Part shown: piece after piece, positions 42,795-51,753 of the stretch | How positions within the stretch are numbered: position 1 is the stretch's first letter | How the letters are laid out: each line of letters begins with the position of its first letter | IMG/VR virus record: IMGVR_UViG_3300028558_000791 | Coordinates: 248,001 to 312,000 of that record | Strand: one strand, 5' to 3' | From: a virus | DNA: 64,000 bases | Notes under the pieces: model-generated | What the model saw: the letters and a program-made list of their open reading frames with translations, nothing else | What the model was told of the DNA's origin: nothing | The model's database searches: none | Program-made: the position numbers and the translations under genes

Positions 42795-43622
42795 ATGTCC
42801 TCGAATAATTTCTTCAGATCCGATCTATTCGGAATTTACAATATCATTCAAGCTTCAATGATAGTGTATCCGAAAGAAATCATCATTGCTACTTTGCGTG
42901 ATTTTTTTTCGCATGACAGTTATTATCATTTCTCTAAAGATCAATGGGGATTCCCAAATACGACAGATCATACCGATTTGCCACCTGGCGCAGATTTGCC
43001 ACGTGGCCCAGGCGCCCATCCAGAGCTAAATCCAAACCCAATTCTACCAACACGTCTTTTTATTGGAGAAAATTACCGTTACGATGGTATTTTCTACCCT
43101 GCCATTCTAGTTAAAAGTGGTGGTTCACGCTATGTTCCGATTTCTATCAATCGTGATCAAGGCGAAATAAAATACGATAATGTTTTGTTCATTGATGAAT
43201 TTGGTAATGAAACAATCGTAAGAAAACCAGTTTCTTTGGTAACATCAGGGGCCTGGGAAGGCTCGATAGTTATTGATGTAATGAGCCGCAGTTTGAGGGC
43301 AAGAGATGATTTAGCGGAGCTAGTTGCAATGTGCTTTACTGAAGTACATTTCGATACGCTTCACGACATAGGTATCGTAGTTAAACCTATTTCAATAGGC
43401 GCTCCATCAGAAACAGATGATCGAAATGATAAGCTATTTAGGCAATCTTTAACATTAGATATAAGAACAGAGTGGCGCAGAGAAGTACCTATATCTAGCA
43501 CTATCGATGCAATTCTTTTTACAGCTAGCTTCGGGGACCTGTCAAAACCAAGCAGCCCAATTGCAGCAAACCTGACTATCAATACAGAAACTAACACGGC
43601 AGATATGCTACTAAAAATGTAA
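42795..43622 (+). CDS. probable tail completion/terminator protein
   Basis: A 275-residue protein directly upstream of the sheath gene. Residues 1-60 are helical (IIQASMIVYPKEIIIATLRDF); 75-105 contain a Pro-rich loop; the remainder is alpha/beta (YRYDGIFYPAILVKSGGSRY, WEGSIVIDVMSRSLRARDD, then LTLDIRTEWRREV). Tail terminator or tail-sheath stabiliser proteins often lie here in myoviruses, and size and fold agree in general. Not assigned by a specific motif. Confidence 0.45.
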   Translation: MSSNNFFRSDLFGIYNIIQASMIVYPKEIIIATLRDFFSHDSYYHFSKDQWGFPNTTDHTDLPPGADLPRGPGAHPELNPNPILPTRLFIGENYRYDGIFYPAILVKSGGSRYVPISINRDQGEIKYDNVLFIDEFGNETIVRKPVSLVTSGAWEGSIVIDVMSRSLRARDDLAELVAMCFTEVHFDTLHDIGIVVKPISIGAPSETDDRNDKLFRQSLTLDIRTEWRREVPISSTIDAILFTASFGDLSKPSSPIAANLTINTETNTADMLLKM

Positions 43623-43675
43623 GTTACTGTGGCGAATAAAGGCAAATTGAAAAGTTTAAGACCCTGCAAGACAAC

Positions 43676-43721
43676 AAAATGTGGTAATATAGCGCCAAGG
43701 ATAGCAATATTACTACATTTT
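43676..43721. terminator. long inverted repeat upstream of the sheath gene
   Basis: AAAATGTGGTAATAT (43676-43690) and ATATTACTACATTTT (43707-43721) form a 15-pair stem with one G-T wobble and a 16-base loop. The 3' arm ends in TTTT and the 5' arm begins AAAA, giving terminator-like ends in both directions. It could end transcripts from upstream genes or serve as a protein-binding palindrome. It sits 40 bases before the sheath start. Confidence 0.6.
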
Positions 43722-43760
43722 AGTGATACAACCCACAAAACCGAGTGAGAAGGATTTAAC

Positions 43761-46589
43761 ATGGCAGATATACCAGGCGCAACAAATGCCTTACCAGGAG
43801 TATTCACCGACGTAATTACCCAGTCAAGTGGTGTTGCGCTCCCTGGAGGTTCCCGTGTCGTAGCTATGATCGGTCAAGGCTCGACTAATGAAGTTCTAGT
43901 GTCTCAAGCACTAGGCGGTGGTCAAGACGGACTCAATGATACTTACACTTCGAACTCTGGTTCGGACGGCAGACATTTTGCTCTTTCTCACTTCCCTGTA
44001 ATCCAAAACCGTACAACCATTTTCAAGAATGGTGTTCCACTAGTAGGTTTGGAACTAGGACCAATCACCCCATCAACGACCTTCAGTTTCAGCTATGACT
44101 ACCAACTAGACCCAACTACTGGTCACGTTCTATTCCAAGCAGCTCACTTGTTAGATCAAGGCGGCTCTTTCTATACTCCGCTGAACACTAATGTTGGTTT
44201 GGGTAGCCTCAATGGTTTGACATTAGAAGATAATAATGCTCCACCTGAAACTTGGACCATTCGTTGCGTATCTGTTCAAAGAACTGCAATGAACCAACCA
44301 ATCGGCGGAACTGCCAAGTTCTTAGCTTTCGGTTCTGTGTCTGGCGCTAAGTTGGATGCCAATGGTAATCCAATTGTTTGGATTGCTAATGGACAGGTTG
44401 TTTCTAACGGCATTCTAAGCTTCAGCATTACTGAGACTCAAGTTTCTAGCATGGTCGTATCTCCATTCCGTGAAGGCGATGCTTTTACTGTAATGGTTGC
44501 CAGTGGAGTTCTAGTTCGTGGAGACTCTGTCACCGCAACTGATATCCCACTTGCTAATATCAATAACCCAACCCTAACTCAGGGAATCAGCGACATCTTC
44601 AACTTCAGCGGTCCAGCTAGCTTGACTAACAACCTAAGCTTGGGTGGTCAGTTGCTCTACGCCAACGGCGCATCTTCTATGATCGCTGTTCAAGCAGCCC
44701 CTCCACTACCAAGAAGAACATCTTATGTTATGGCCCCAACAGTTAATTCGTTGTCCACTAACCCAGATGAATTTGTCTTCCCCTTCCCACTAGGTGTTGT
44801 ACCAGATTTCAATGCTGAAGTACATGTGTTCGTAACGAACCCAACTACTCAAGTTGAGACTCAGTTGCTACCAAACAAGTATCCTTACTACACGTTAGGT
44901 ACTTCTGGTAATCCAACTAAGAGCCAATTCATCTTCAGCAATTTGCAGCCACCTTCTGGCTACTCCTTCGACTATAGCATTATTAACAGCTTTGAAACTG
45001 TTGTAAGCGGATTCGACGGATATGTTGGTAGACTACCAGCCTTTGGTACTCAAGGTGTCTTCCACGCTGAGAGCGCAAACTTCAATTCCGGATACACTGG
45101 TAAGTTGCTTAAGATCATTGACTCTACCAATGCTGCAAACATTGGAACTTTCAATATCACTGCGGTTTCTAACGGACAATTGAGCATCCAGACTATCACC
45201 TCCGGTGAACCTGGTGATCCAGTTCCATTCCCAAGCCCAAGTGGTTTCCCAGATTTCACTTCACAAGGTTCAGGCGTAGCTTTCGAGCTAGTTCAAATTT
45301 CTACTGGACTACCAGTCTCTGGTAAGTCTGGTACTGATGGAACTTTGGTTGCCTTCTTGAACACTGCTACTGGCGATTTGAACAGCACTGCAGTTAACTT
45401 CAATATCCCAGATTTGGTAGCAGACTACAGACTACAAATCAATGGCTCTACTGTTGGTAATGATGGTCTCTACGATATTATCGCATATAACTCATTCACC
45501 AATACTCTAACCTTGCAGATGACTTTCGTAAGCGAGAGCAATGTTAGATATGAAGTTCTTGATCCAGGTGCAGTCAGCACTTACTTGGTTATGAACCATA
45601 ACGTTGTTCCAAATGGAAATCAACTCAGAGTCACAATCGTAGACACTAGAGATGCAACCTTCTTCGATGCAGGTTGGCTCAATGCTCTATCAGTTCTTGA
45701 AACTGTTGAATGTGATATTTTGGTACCACTACCAAACCAGACTATTTCAGTTATCTTCCAAAACTGCCTAAGCCATTGTATCACAATGAGCAATATCGCG
45801 AATAGAAAAGAACGCGTGTTGTTCATCGGAGCAATCCAAGGCTTACTTCCAGCTAACTTGACTGGTGTATCTCCAGCGGCCGTTGAAAACATCGGTATCC
45901 TTGAAGGTATCCAAGGTGATAACATCACTGACGTCCTAGCTGGTAACGTAGAAGACCTAGCCAACTACTCCGTATCTGATGCTTACGGTTCAACGTTCAG
46001 ATGTGTATACTTCTACCCTGACCAGATTGTTGTTCAGGCAGGCGCAGAGAACATACTAGTTGATGGTTTCTATATCGCAGCAGCCGCAGCCGGTTATGCA
46101 AACGCAGACTTGGCTCTACAGAATCCATTTACCAACAAGGTATTTAGCGGATTCACTATCCTAAGAAACAAGACCTTCTCTCCTCTAGTGCTTGAGCAAT
46201 TGGCAGCAGCCGGTGTAACTACCCTACAGCCAGTAGCAGGTGGCGGTAGAGTTGTATGGGGAATCACTACCAGCCAGTCTGGATTCCCAGAAGAGCAAGA
46301 AATTTCTATCGTCTTCATTAGAGATAGAGTTGCTAAGGTTCTACGTTCTGGATTCTCCGGATTCATCGGAACTCCACAACTACCAACCACTCAGACTTCA
46401 CTAAGTACAGAAGCGGTCATCCTACTCAACTCCTTGATTTCTCAGGGATTGATTACGGCCTTCAAGGGATTGTCGGTACAACAGGACTCAGTAGATCCAC
46501 GTCAATGGAATATTGCAGTAAGTGTTCAACCAGTTTACCCAATCAACTGGATCTATATTAAGGTTACAGTAGCTAATTTGGGAGCTTGA
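43761..46589 (+). CDS. tail sheath protein
   Basis: A 942-residue contractile sheath subunit with an AAGGA ribosome binding site. The N-terminus (PGATNALPGVFTDVITQSSG) matches sheath proteins, where it forms the arm that links subunits. The C-terminal 200 residues (KTFSPLVLEQLAAAGVTTLQ, then GRVVWGITTS, QEISIVFIRDRVAKVLRSGF and NWIYIKVTV) are the conserved contractile core. The middle 600 residues are inserted beta domains, making it longer than the 659-residue T4 gp18. It is followed by the tube gene, as usual. C-ending codons suggest high expression. Confidence 0.9.
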   Translation: MADIPGATNALPGVFTDVITQSSGVALPGGSRVVAMIGQGSTNEVLVSQALGGGQDGLNDTYTSNSGSDGRHFALSHFPVIQNRTTIFKNGVPLVGLELGPITPSTTFSFSYDYQLDPTTGHVLFQAAHLLDQGGSFYTPLNTNVGLGSLNGLTLEDNNAPPETWTIRCVSVQRTAMNQPIGGTAKFLAFGSVSGAKLDANGNPIVWIANGQVVSNGILSFSITETQVSSMVVSPFREGDAFTVMVASGVLVRGDSVTATDIPLANINNPTLTQGISDIFNFSGPASLTNNLSLGGQLLYANGASSMIAVQAAPPLPRRTSYVMAPTVNSLSTNPDEFVFPFPLGVVPDFNAEVHVFVTNPTTQVETQLLPNKYPYYTLGTSGNPTKSQFIFSNLQPPSGYSFDYSIINSFETVVSGFDGYVGRLPAFGTQGVFHAESANFNSGYTGKLLKIIDSTNAANIGTFNITAVSNGQLSIQTITSGEPGDPVPFPSPSGFPDFTSQGSGVAFELVQISTGLPVSGKSGTDGTLVAFLNTATGDLNSTAVNFNIPDLVADYRLQINGSTVGNDGLYDIIAYNSFTNTLTLQMTFVSESNVRYEVLDPGAVSTYLVMNHNVVPNGNQLRVTIVDTRDATFFDAGWLNALSVLETVECDILVPLPNQTISVIFQNCLSHCITMSNIANRKERVLFIGAIQGLLPANLTGVSPAAVENIGILEGIQGDNITDVLAGNVEDLANYSVSDAYGSTFRCVYFYPDQIVVQAGAENILVDGFYIAAAAAGYANADLALQNPFTNKVFSGFTILRNKTFSPLVLEQLAAAGVTTLQPVAGGGRVVWGITTSQSGFPEEQEISIVFIRDRVAKVLRSGFSGFIGTPQLPTTQTSLSTEAVILLNSLISQGLITAFKGLSVQQDSVDPRQWNIAVSVQPVYPINWIYIKVTVANLGA

Positions 46590-46617
46590 TATATATCAAT
46601 CTAGGGAGTATAAATAA

Positions 46618-47301
46618 ATGGTAACAGGCTATCCACAAACAGGTTCACTACTTAATTTAGGTGACGGATTCGGTACTAACACTACCAACACCGCAATTTC
46701 AACTAACATCTTATTGGCTGTAAGAACCCCAAGTGGGTACCAGCCAATTGGAGCTGTTCAATCAATGGCAATCTCTGAGAAGAGATCAATCAAGATGATT
46801 GACGAAGTTGGAACAGATGGTCATATCGACTCTGTACCTAACCAATCAACTAATGTAACTGGCACTTGTCAGAGAGTTAGATTCCAAAAGCTAAGAGTCG
46901 CTGAAGCATTCGATAGAGGCTTCTTACACGTAGCTGCACAGGCTTATCCTTTTGATATTGTTATCTTTGATAAGCAGAAGTTCCAAGTTCAAGCACAGGT
47001 TACTACGATCATTAAGAACGTATGGATTTCTGGTATTGACTATACTTACCAAGTAAGTGATTGGGTTATCACTGACTCAATGACTTGGGAAGCGGAACAC
47101 ATTTTCAGCACAGTTAACGGTGGTCCAGCCGCTGTTGGTGGTCAGAACAACTTGGTCAAGCCATTCGCTGGCGCATCCAATCCAAACTGGATTGAATCTC
47201 AGACTGACATGGGTGGCAGCGGTAGAAGAGGTTCTTTGGATGCTGCTGGTCTTATCGACCTTGGCTCCAGCCAGTACCCAGGTTCTTCCGGAATCTACTA
47301 A
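46618..47301 (+). CDS. tail tube protein
   Basis: A 227-residue protein 28 bases after the sheath, with AGGGAG upstream. It forms the inner tube through which DNA passes. Features fitting the family: GAVQSMAISEKRSIKMIDEV (the beta-hairpin and loop seen in T4 gp19-like tubes), VRFQKLRVAEAFDRGF, and a beta-strand-rich core. The C-terminal Gly/Ser-rich tail (GGSGRRGSLDAAG) is probably flexible. The strong terminator after this gene fits the high copy number of the product. Confidence 0.85.
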   Translation: MVTGYPQTGSLLNLGDGFGTNTTNTAISTNILLAVRTPSGYQPIGAVQSMAISEKRSIKMIDEVGTDGHIDSVPNQSTNVTGTCQRVRFQKLRVAEAFDRGFLHVAAQAYPFDIVIFDKQKFQVQAQVTTIIKNVWISGIDYTYQVSDWVITDSMTWEAEHIFSTVNGGPAAVGGQNNLVKPFAGASNPNWIESQTDMGGSGRRGSLDAAGLIDLGSSQYPGSSGIY

Positions 47302-47327
47302 TCCTTTCTAATAACATAGAATTACTT

Positions 47328-47364
47328 AAAGCGCTTGGCTAAACAGTCAGGCGCTTTTCATTTG
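47328..47364 (+). terminator. Rho-independent terminator after the tube gene
   Basis: AAAGCGCTTG (47328-47337) pairs with CAGGCGCTTT (47348-47357), one G-T wobble; the inner GCT/AGT extend the stem to 13 pairs closed by AAAC. TCATTTG follows. It resembles the capsid terminator in stem length and in its TTTCATTT tail, and separates abundant tube mRNA from chaperone genes. Confidence 0.8.
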
Positions 47365-47390
47365 TTATATATTTGGTTAGGAGTTGTGCA

Positions 47391-48068
47391 ATGCCAAAAT
47401 TTGATAGTCCAATTGGAAGTAAACAGTTTCAGGGTCCACCTATGAAAGAATTCAATGTCCCTGATGATAGTGGTTATGAGCAACCACCACAGAGACAAAT
47501 GCGTACACCGCATGAACCTATTCCAGCTTTTGATGAAAGAGCTATGAGAGAATTTCAGGGTCAAATGCAACCGCCTCAACAAGGTGGTGTAAGAGAAATG
47601 TCAGATATCGAGAAAGAGATTCACGCAGCCAAGAAGGCTAAGCGTGAGGGTAAAGAAAGGCTATCTGACGGCGCTAGACGACGTATAGAAATGCTGATCG
47701 GTATGACCAGACTCTCCAAGGAGATCGATGTTGGCGGACAAATGTATAAGTTGCAGACGCTAACCTCTCAAGAGTTGCGTGATGCTGTTGTTGCTACAGC
47801 CGAGTTTGATGGTTCTGTCCAGTTTATCTTCGAGAATAGAAAGCAGCTTCTTGCTAGGGCTATTGTTGTTGTAGCCGGTGTTCCTATTGATCAATTCCTT
47901 AATTCTAATGAGCTAGATGCTAAGCTAGAGTTTATCGAGTTACTAGACCATGCCTTATTACATAGATTATACGGCGAATACATCTCTCTAACACAAGAGG
48001 CTCAGAATAAGTATAGTCCTAAGACTGAAGAGCAAGCTAAGGAGATCGTTGAAGATCTAAAAAAATAA
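47391..48068 (+). CDS. tail assembly chaperone, short form (gpG-like)
   Basis: A 225-residue protein starting at ATG 47391 with TAGGAG 7 bases upstream; an in-frame TTG at 47373 is less likely. The N-terminal 65 residues are Pro/Gln-rich and probably disordered; the rest is helical (GARRRIEMLIGMTRLSKEID, LTSQELRDAVVATAEFDG, IFENRKQLLARAIVV). It lies between tube and tape measure, the standard place for tail assembly chaperones. The last codons are CTA AAA AAA TAA, a -1 slippery site. Shifting would fuse it to the following frame and give a 344-residue long form. Confidence 0.75.
   Translation: MPKFDSPIGSKQFQGPPMKEFNVPDDSGYEQPPQRQMRTPHEPIPAFDERAMREFQGQMQPPQQGGVREMSDIEKEIHAAKKAKREGKERLSDGARRRIEMLIGMTRLSKEIDVGGQMYKLQTLTSQELRDAVVATAEFDGSVQFIFENRKQLLARAIVVVAGVPIDQFLNSNELDAKLEFIELLDHALLHRLYGEYISLTQEAQNKYSPKTEEQAKEIVEDLKK
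48059..48065 (+). other. programmed -1 frameshift slippery site A AAA AAA
   Basis: Seven adenines are in zero-frame phase A AAA AAA and abut the TAA stop at 48066-48068. A slip of one base reads ATA ATA AAT GAA CCG, then continues without stop into the next frame. The -1 frame is open from 48053. Tail chaperone pairs of lambda and many other phages use this arrangement. The downstream frame has no good ribosome binding site, which supports the shift. Confidence 0.85.
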
Positions 48069-48424
48069 TAAATGAACCGGAACACCGCTTTCATTGGCAT
48101 TTAATGAAGATGAAAAAGACTATTGATGTCGGTGATCCTGAAATTACGGAAATGGACCCGGTTCGTAAAATGTGGCTTTTTGAACAATGGCTAGGAGATC
48201 ACAGAGATGATGCTGAACTAGCTAAAAATCACGCATATCTATTAGGTTCCTTTTGGAATGCTGAGGCTGTTCAACAAATGCTTAATGATAATGTTCATGA
48301 ATCTACTGATGAAGATATGGAAGAATCCATGCGAATGGTCACTGACGGTTTGCCTGGAGTATTTGATATGCCCGAAGAGAAGCCTCTGCCTAAAAGAAAA
48401 CGTAGAGCAATTTTAAAGGAATGA
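48065..48424 (+). CDS. tail assembly chaperone, -1 frame extension (gpT-like)
   Basis: About 119 residues read in the -1 frame after the slip, joined to the 225-residue chaperone. The junction peptide INEPEHRFHWHLMKMKK is well formed, rich in His, Phe and Trp, so it looks like real coding sequence. An ATG at 48104 could start a separate 106-residue protein, but the bases before it lack a Shine-Dalgarno match. The acidic C-terminal part (DPEITEMDPVRKMWLFEQWL, then basic KRKRRAILKE) resembles T domains that bind the tape measure. The stop lies three bases before the tape measure start. Confidence 0.75.
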   Translation: MINEPEHRFHWHLMKMKKTIDVGDPEITEMDPVRKMWLFEQWLGDHRDDAELAKNHAYLLGSFWNAEAVQQMLNDNVHESTDEDMEESMRMVTDGLPGVFDMPEEKPLPKRKRRAILKE

Positions 48425-48427
48425 TAA

Positions 48428-50785
48428 ATGGCCGCCGGTGACCCAACAGATCCAACAGCAACAGACCCAACAGTAGTAGCCCCTAACACCGATCAGTTAG
48501 AGGCTTGGAGGTCATATAACGAATATACTGCACAGTCTGCATCTAATGTAGATAGTCTCAATAATTTGACTGCTATTTCGAATAGAGCTTTTGATACTTT
48601 GAATACGGGTCTCGAAAAATTGAATATGTCATTCAATTCTTTGGACAACATGACATCTCAGCAAGCAGCCGGATTTGGCGCTTTGAGTACAACTATTTTA
48701 GGAAGCAAAGAAGCTTTTACACAATTAGCGAATGTAGACACTACTAAATTGTTGACTTTTACTGGCCAAGTAAAACAGATGCAGGAAATTTTTAATCAGA
48801 GTCCAACTTATAAGTTATTGAAGAAGGAACTTGATGATGTTACTTCTTCAGCGGCTAAAATGACGGATAAAATTGCTGCCCAAGGTTTGGTTAAAGCTGC
48901 GACTGAAAAGTTCAATGAACTGACTAAAGTAGTATCTGATTCTGCCATGGCCATGTTGACTAGTGCAGATAACTCACTCAGATTACAAAATGCAATGTAT
49001 CAACTAACTATGCAGGCTGGTGATTCCAAAGATTTGTTTAATGGTTTTGGCGGAGTATTTGGAGGAATGAGTCAGAATTTCTCAAATGTTGGTGATGTTA
49101 TGGCCCAGTTTAATAAAGTACTAGAGCATGGGTCTGCAGCATTAGGCGGTAATCAAGAATTAGCTGCCAAATATATGGCCGAGATTAATAAGATGCCTGG
49201 TGGATTCAAAGCTCTAATCGGCCCTTTAACAATAGCAGGTACAGAAACAGATGTTTTGGCAGCAAGCATTCAATATGCAACTGGCGCTGGACGCAAGCAA
49301 GAAGAAGTATTCTCAGATATGTCTAAAGCAATGGCAGAATATAGTATTTCTGGTGGTGATGCTTTAAGATTCTCATCTAGAATATCAGAAGTCGCTAATA
49401 GCGTAGGCGGTCAGTTCAAAGACGTGCAATCAGCACTTCATGATGTTATTGGTGAATTCAAAATGTATGTTAACAGCGGTGCTGATGCTTCTAAGATGAC
49501 TCAAGGTATGTCCGATTCTATGAGAGACTATGTATCTCAACTAACTTCTGTTGGTGTGCCAGCTCAAAATGCCATTGAAATGTTCAAGAACTATTCTAAC
49601 CAACTTAAGAGTATGACTATCGGACAACAGTCTTTCGTATCTACTATGAGTGGTGGTCCTGGTGGACTAAGAGGTGCCCTACAGTTTCAAGATGATTTAG
49701 CTAAGGGTAACTTTGAAAAAATTCAAAAGCAAGTCGAACAGACGCTCAAAAGAACTACTGGACCTCTTATTACAAGAGAAGAAGGCATGAAGAGTGAACA
49801 AGGCGCTGCACAGTATGTTCGCCAGCTACAAGTATTGCAGCAAGGACCACTTGGTGGTATGGCTAAGACTCAGGGTGAAGCTGATTCTTTGATCAGAGCG
49901 ATGAAAGAGGGTAAAGTTTTCGAACCTGAAAAGGGAGATACTCCAGAAAAGACTTTGCAAGATACTATGATCAAGGGGCAAGAATGGCAGAAGGGTTCTT
50001 ATACTGAACTTACTAAAATCAATACTAACTTACAAGCCATGATGCTTAGGGGCGGCACTGCCAATTTAGCAACTACTCAGGGGATGTTTACTGCTGCTGG
50101 TGGTCGTTCTATTCCAGGAGGAAGTGGTACGGGAGCGGGAATTTCTCCAGGCTCACAAGAAAATCTATCGGCTTCACAAAGAGCTATAAATATCGCCGCT
50201 CCAAACTCGGAAGTATTCAAACAGACCGCAGATGCAGTTAAAAATCTTCCTAAAACTTTTCAAGACGCCTGGAAGAGCTTCAAAGAAGCTATTAGTGGTG
50301 GCAACAAAGAGTCTATTCAGCAAGCTAATGATAAGCTATTAGCAGCCGTTAAAGATGCAAAAGCTACTGGTAATATGACAGATAAACAAAAGGGTTCTCT
50401 AGATGTTTTGCAAAACAACCTATCTGTTACTAAACAAGATAGGGGAGATGCGGCGCCTACTACTGCTGGTCCAACAAATGCTGCAGATAGAGTTACTACC
50501 CCAAAGATGACTTTTGCACCAATAGAAAATTATGCAAGACCAGGACAAAGAATACCAGCCCCACGTCAGCCGGCTACCGCGGCTGCTGGTGCAAATAATA
50601 CGGCACCAGGACAGCAAGGCGGTCTTCAAGGTCAAGGTGCTCCTGGACAACAAGCAGTACCAGTTATGTTAGCGCCTGGTTCTGCAATTACCGTCAACTT
50701 AACCGGTGTTTGTCCACATTGTGGAAAAGACATCAATCACACGCAAGCAAACCGTGGTGTTTCACAGGGAACATCCGCTCCTTAA
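48428..50785 (+). CDS. tape measure protein
   Basis: A 785-residue protein with AAGGA upstream, directly after the chaperones. The N-terminal 250 residues are long helices (SSAAKMTDKIAAQGLVKAAT), continuing helical to about 500. Hydrophobic patches (TMQAGDSKDLFNGFGGVFGG) suit the pore-forming tip. The C-terminal 250 are Gln/Ala/Pro-rich linkers, closing with a CPHCGKDINHTQ motif, a possible zinc knuckle. At 0.15 nm per residue the full length would set a tail of roughly 118 nm if fully helical. Assigned mainly from position and composition. Confidence 0.75.
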   Translation: MAAGDPTDPTATDPTVVAPNTDQLEAWRSYNEYTAQSASNVDSLNNLTAISNRAFDTLNTGLEKLNMSFNSLDNMTSQQAAGFGALSTTILGSKEAFTQLANVDTTKLLTFTGQVKQMQEIFNQSPTYKLLKKELDDVTSSAAKMTDKIAAQGLVKAATEKFNELTKVVSDSAMAMLTSADNSLRLQNAMYQLTMQAGDSKDLFNGFGGVFGGMSQNFSNVGDVMAQFNKVLEHGSAALGGNQELAAKYMAEINKMPGGFKALIGPLTIAGTETDVLAASIQYATGAGRKQEEVFSDMSKAMAEYSISGGDALRFSSRISEVANSVGGQFKDVQSALHDVIGEFKMYVNSGADASKMTQGMSDSMRDYVSQLTSVGVPAQNAIEMFKNYSNQLKSMTIGQQSFVSTMSGGPGGLRGALQFQDDLAKGNFEKIQKQVEQTLKRTTGPLITREEGMKSEQGAAQYVRQLQVLQQGPLGGMAKTQGEADSLIRAMKEGKVFEPEKGDTPEKTLQDTMIKGQEWQKGSYTELTKINTNLQAMMLRGGTANLATTQGMFTAAGGRSIPGGSGTGAGISPGSQENLSASQRAINIAAPNSEVFKQTADAVKNLPKTFQDAWKSFKEAISGGNKESIQQANDKLLAAVKDAKATGNMTDKQKGSLDVLQNNLSVTKQDRGDAAPTTAGPTNAADRVTTPKMTFAPIENYARPGQRIPAPRQPATAAAGANNTAPGQQGGLQGQGAPGQQAVPVMLAPGSAITVNLTGVCPHCGKDINHTQANRGVSQGTSAP

Positions 50786-50796
50786 GGATAAACTAA

Positions 50797-51753
50797 ATGG
50801 CAAAATTTTCTCTTGATGACGCTATTGGAGGGATTAACAATATTCAATCCACTCTAAATGGAGCCAATCCAATCACACAAAGCAATTTAGCTTCCTTTGA
50901 ATCTAATGGATTTTTGGTCGCCTCCACTCCATCAGCAGATGGAAATGGATTACCATATACTAAGATTCCTGCTGGCGTAACTGGCCAGATTAGTAGAAAC
51001 ATTATCACTTGGTTCGTTCCACAATTTGGAACTGTCAGAATGTTTATTAACCCACAGAATATCACATATACTCATAAGAAGCTTATTAGCAAAGATAGAA
51101 CTAAGGGTGGGTATACTTTGCAGTATTGGGGAGAAGAGTTAAGTCAACTTAACATTACTGGTACTACTGGAAGCTCAGGTATTGAAGGCATTAATATGCT
51201 TTATGAGCTTTATCGTGCAGAACAGTACGCATTCGATGCTACCGGACTAACACTTGCCGCCAATAATGCCTCTGCTGACCTTGCTAATAATTTGATTCAA
51301 GGTATCGGTGGAGCTATTGGAAAAGCAATTGGTGGAAATAGTGTAACGGCCGCTGCCAGCGGAGCCGGATTACTAGGTGGTATTCTTGGTCTAGACTCTC
51401 CGAACAATAACTTATCAGCTAGAAATATTCCATCACTAGCCTCGGTAGCATTTGGTGTTGAGATGTACTACAATGGTTGGATTTATCGTGGATTTTTTGA
51501 TAGCATGACTATTACGGAAAGAGCAGATAATTTCTTACTCGATTACAATATGATTTTCATGGTCACTCAAAGAAGAGGTTACAGAACCAACTATCTACCA
51601 TTCCACAACAACCCAGCCAGCGGTCCAAGTCAGTATACTACTCCGGGTTCCTTCAACGGAAATACACAAATTAATACAAACGCAAGTATTGGAACAGTCG
51701 CAAATCCTGGCAACTCTGGTGGTATAGTAGGAGCACTAGCAGGATTACTATGA
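50797..51753 (+). CDS. baseplate hub-associated structural protein
   Basis: A 318-residue protein with AAGGA upstream. The N-terminal 100 residues are mixed, then FVPQFGTVRMFINPQNITYT and RTKGGYTLQYWGEELSQLNI-type strands. GSSGIEGINMLYELYRAEQ follows. Residues about 165-215 are Gly/Ala-rich and may be a flexible or membrane-interacting loop (GIGGAIGKAIGG). The C-terminal third is beta (VAFGVEMYYNGWIYRGFFDS). It lies between tape measure and hub, the usual place for the tail-tip or gp53-like proteins that bind LysM-type partners. No named family was assigned. Confidence 0.55.
   Translation: MAKFSLDDAIGGINNIQSTLNGANPITQSNLASFESNGFLVASTPSADGNGLPYTKIPAGVTGQISRNIITWFVPQFGTVRMFINPQNITYTHKKLISKDRTKGGYTLQYWGEELSQLNITGTTGSSGIEGINMLYELYRAEQYAFDATGLTLAANNASADLANNLIQGIGGAIGKAIGGNSVTAAASGAGLLGGILGLDSPNNNLSARNIPSLASVAFGVEMYYNGWIYRGFFDSMTITERADNFLLDYNMIFMVTQRRGYRTNYLPFHNNPASGPSQYTTPGSFNGNTQINTNASIGTVANPGNSGGIVGALAGLL

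Noticed and set aside
46610-46617. TATAAATA, identical to the T4 late promoter, just before the tube gene; also at 58916-58923
   Set aside because: Both sit 0-6 bases before start codons, in the AT spacer after AGGGA ribosome binding sites, so a start about ten bases downstream would fall inside the gene.
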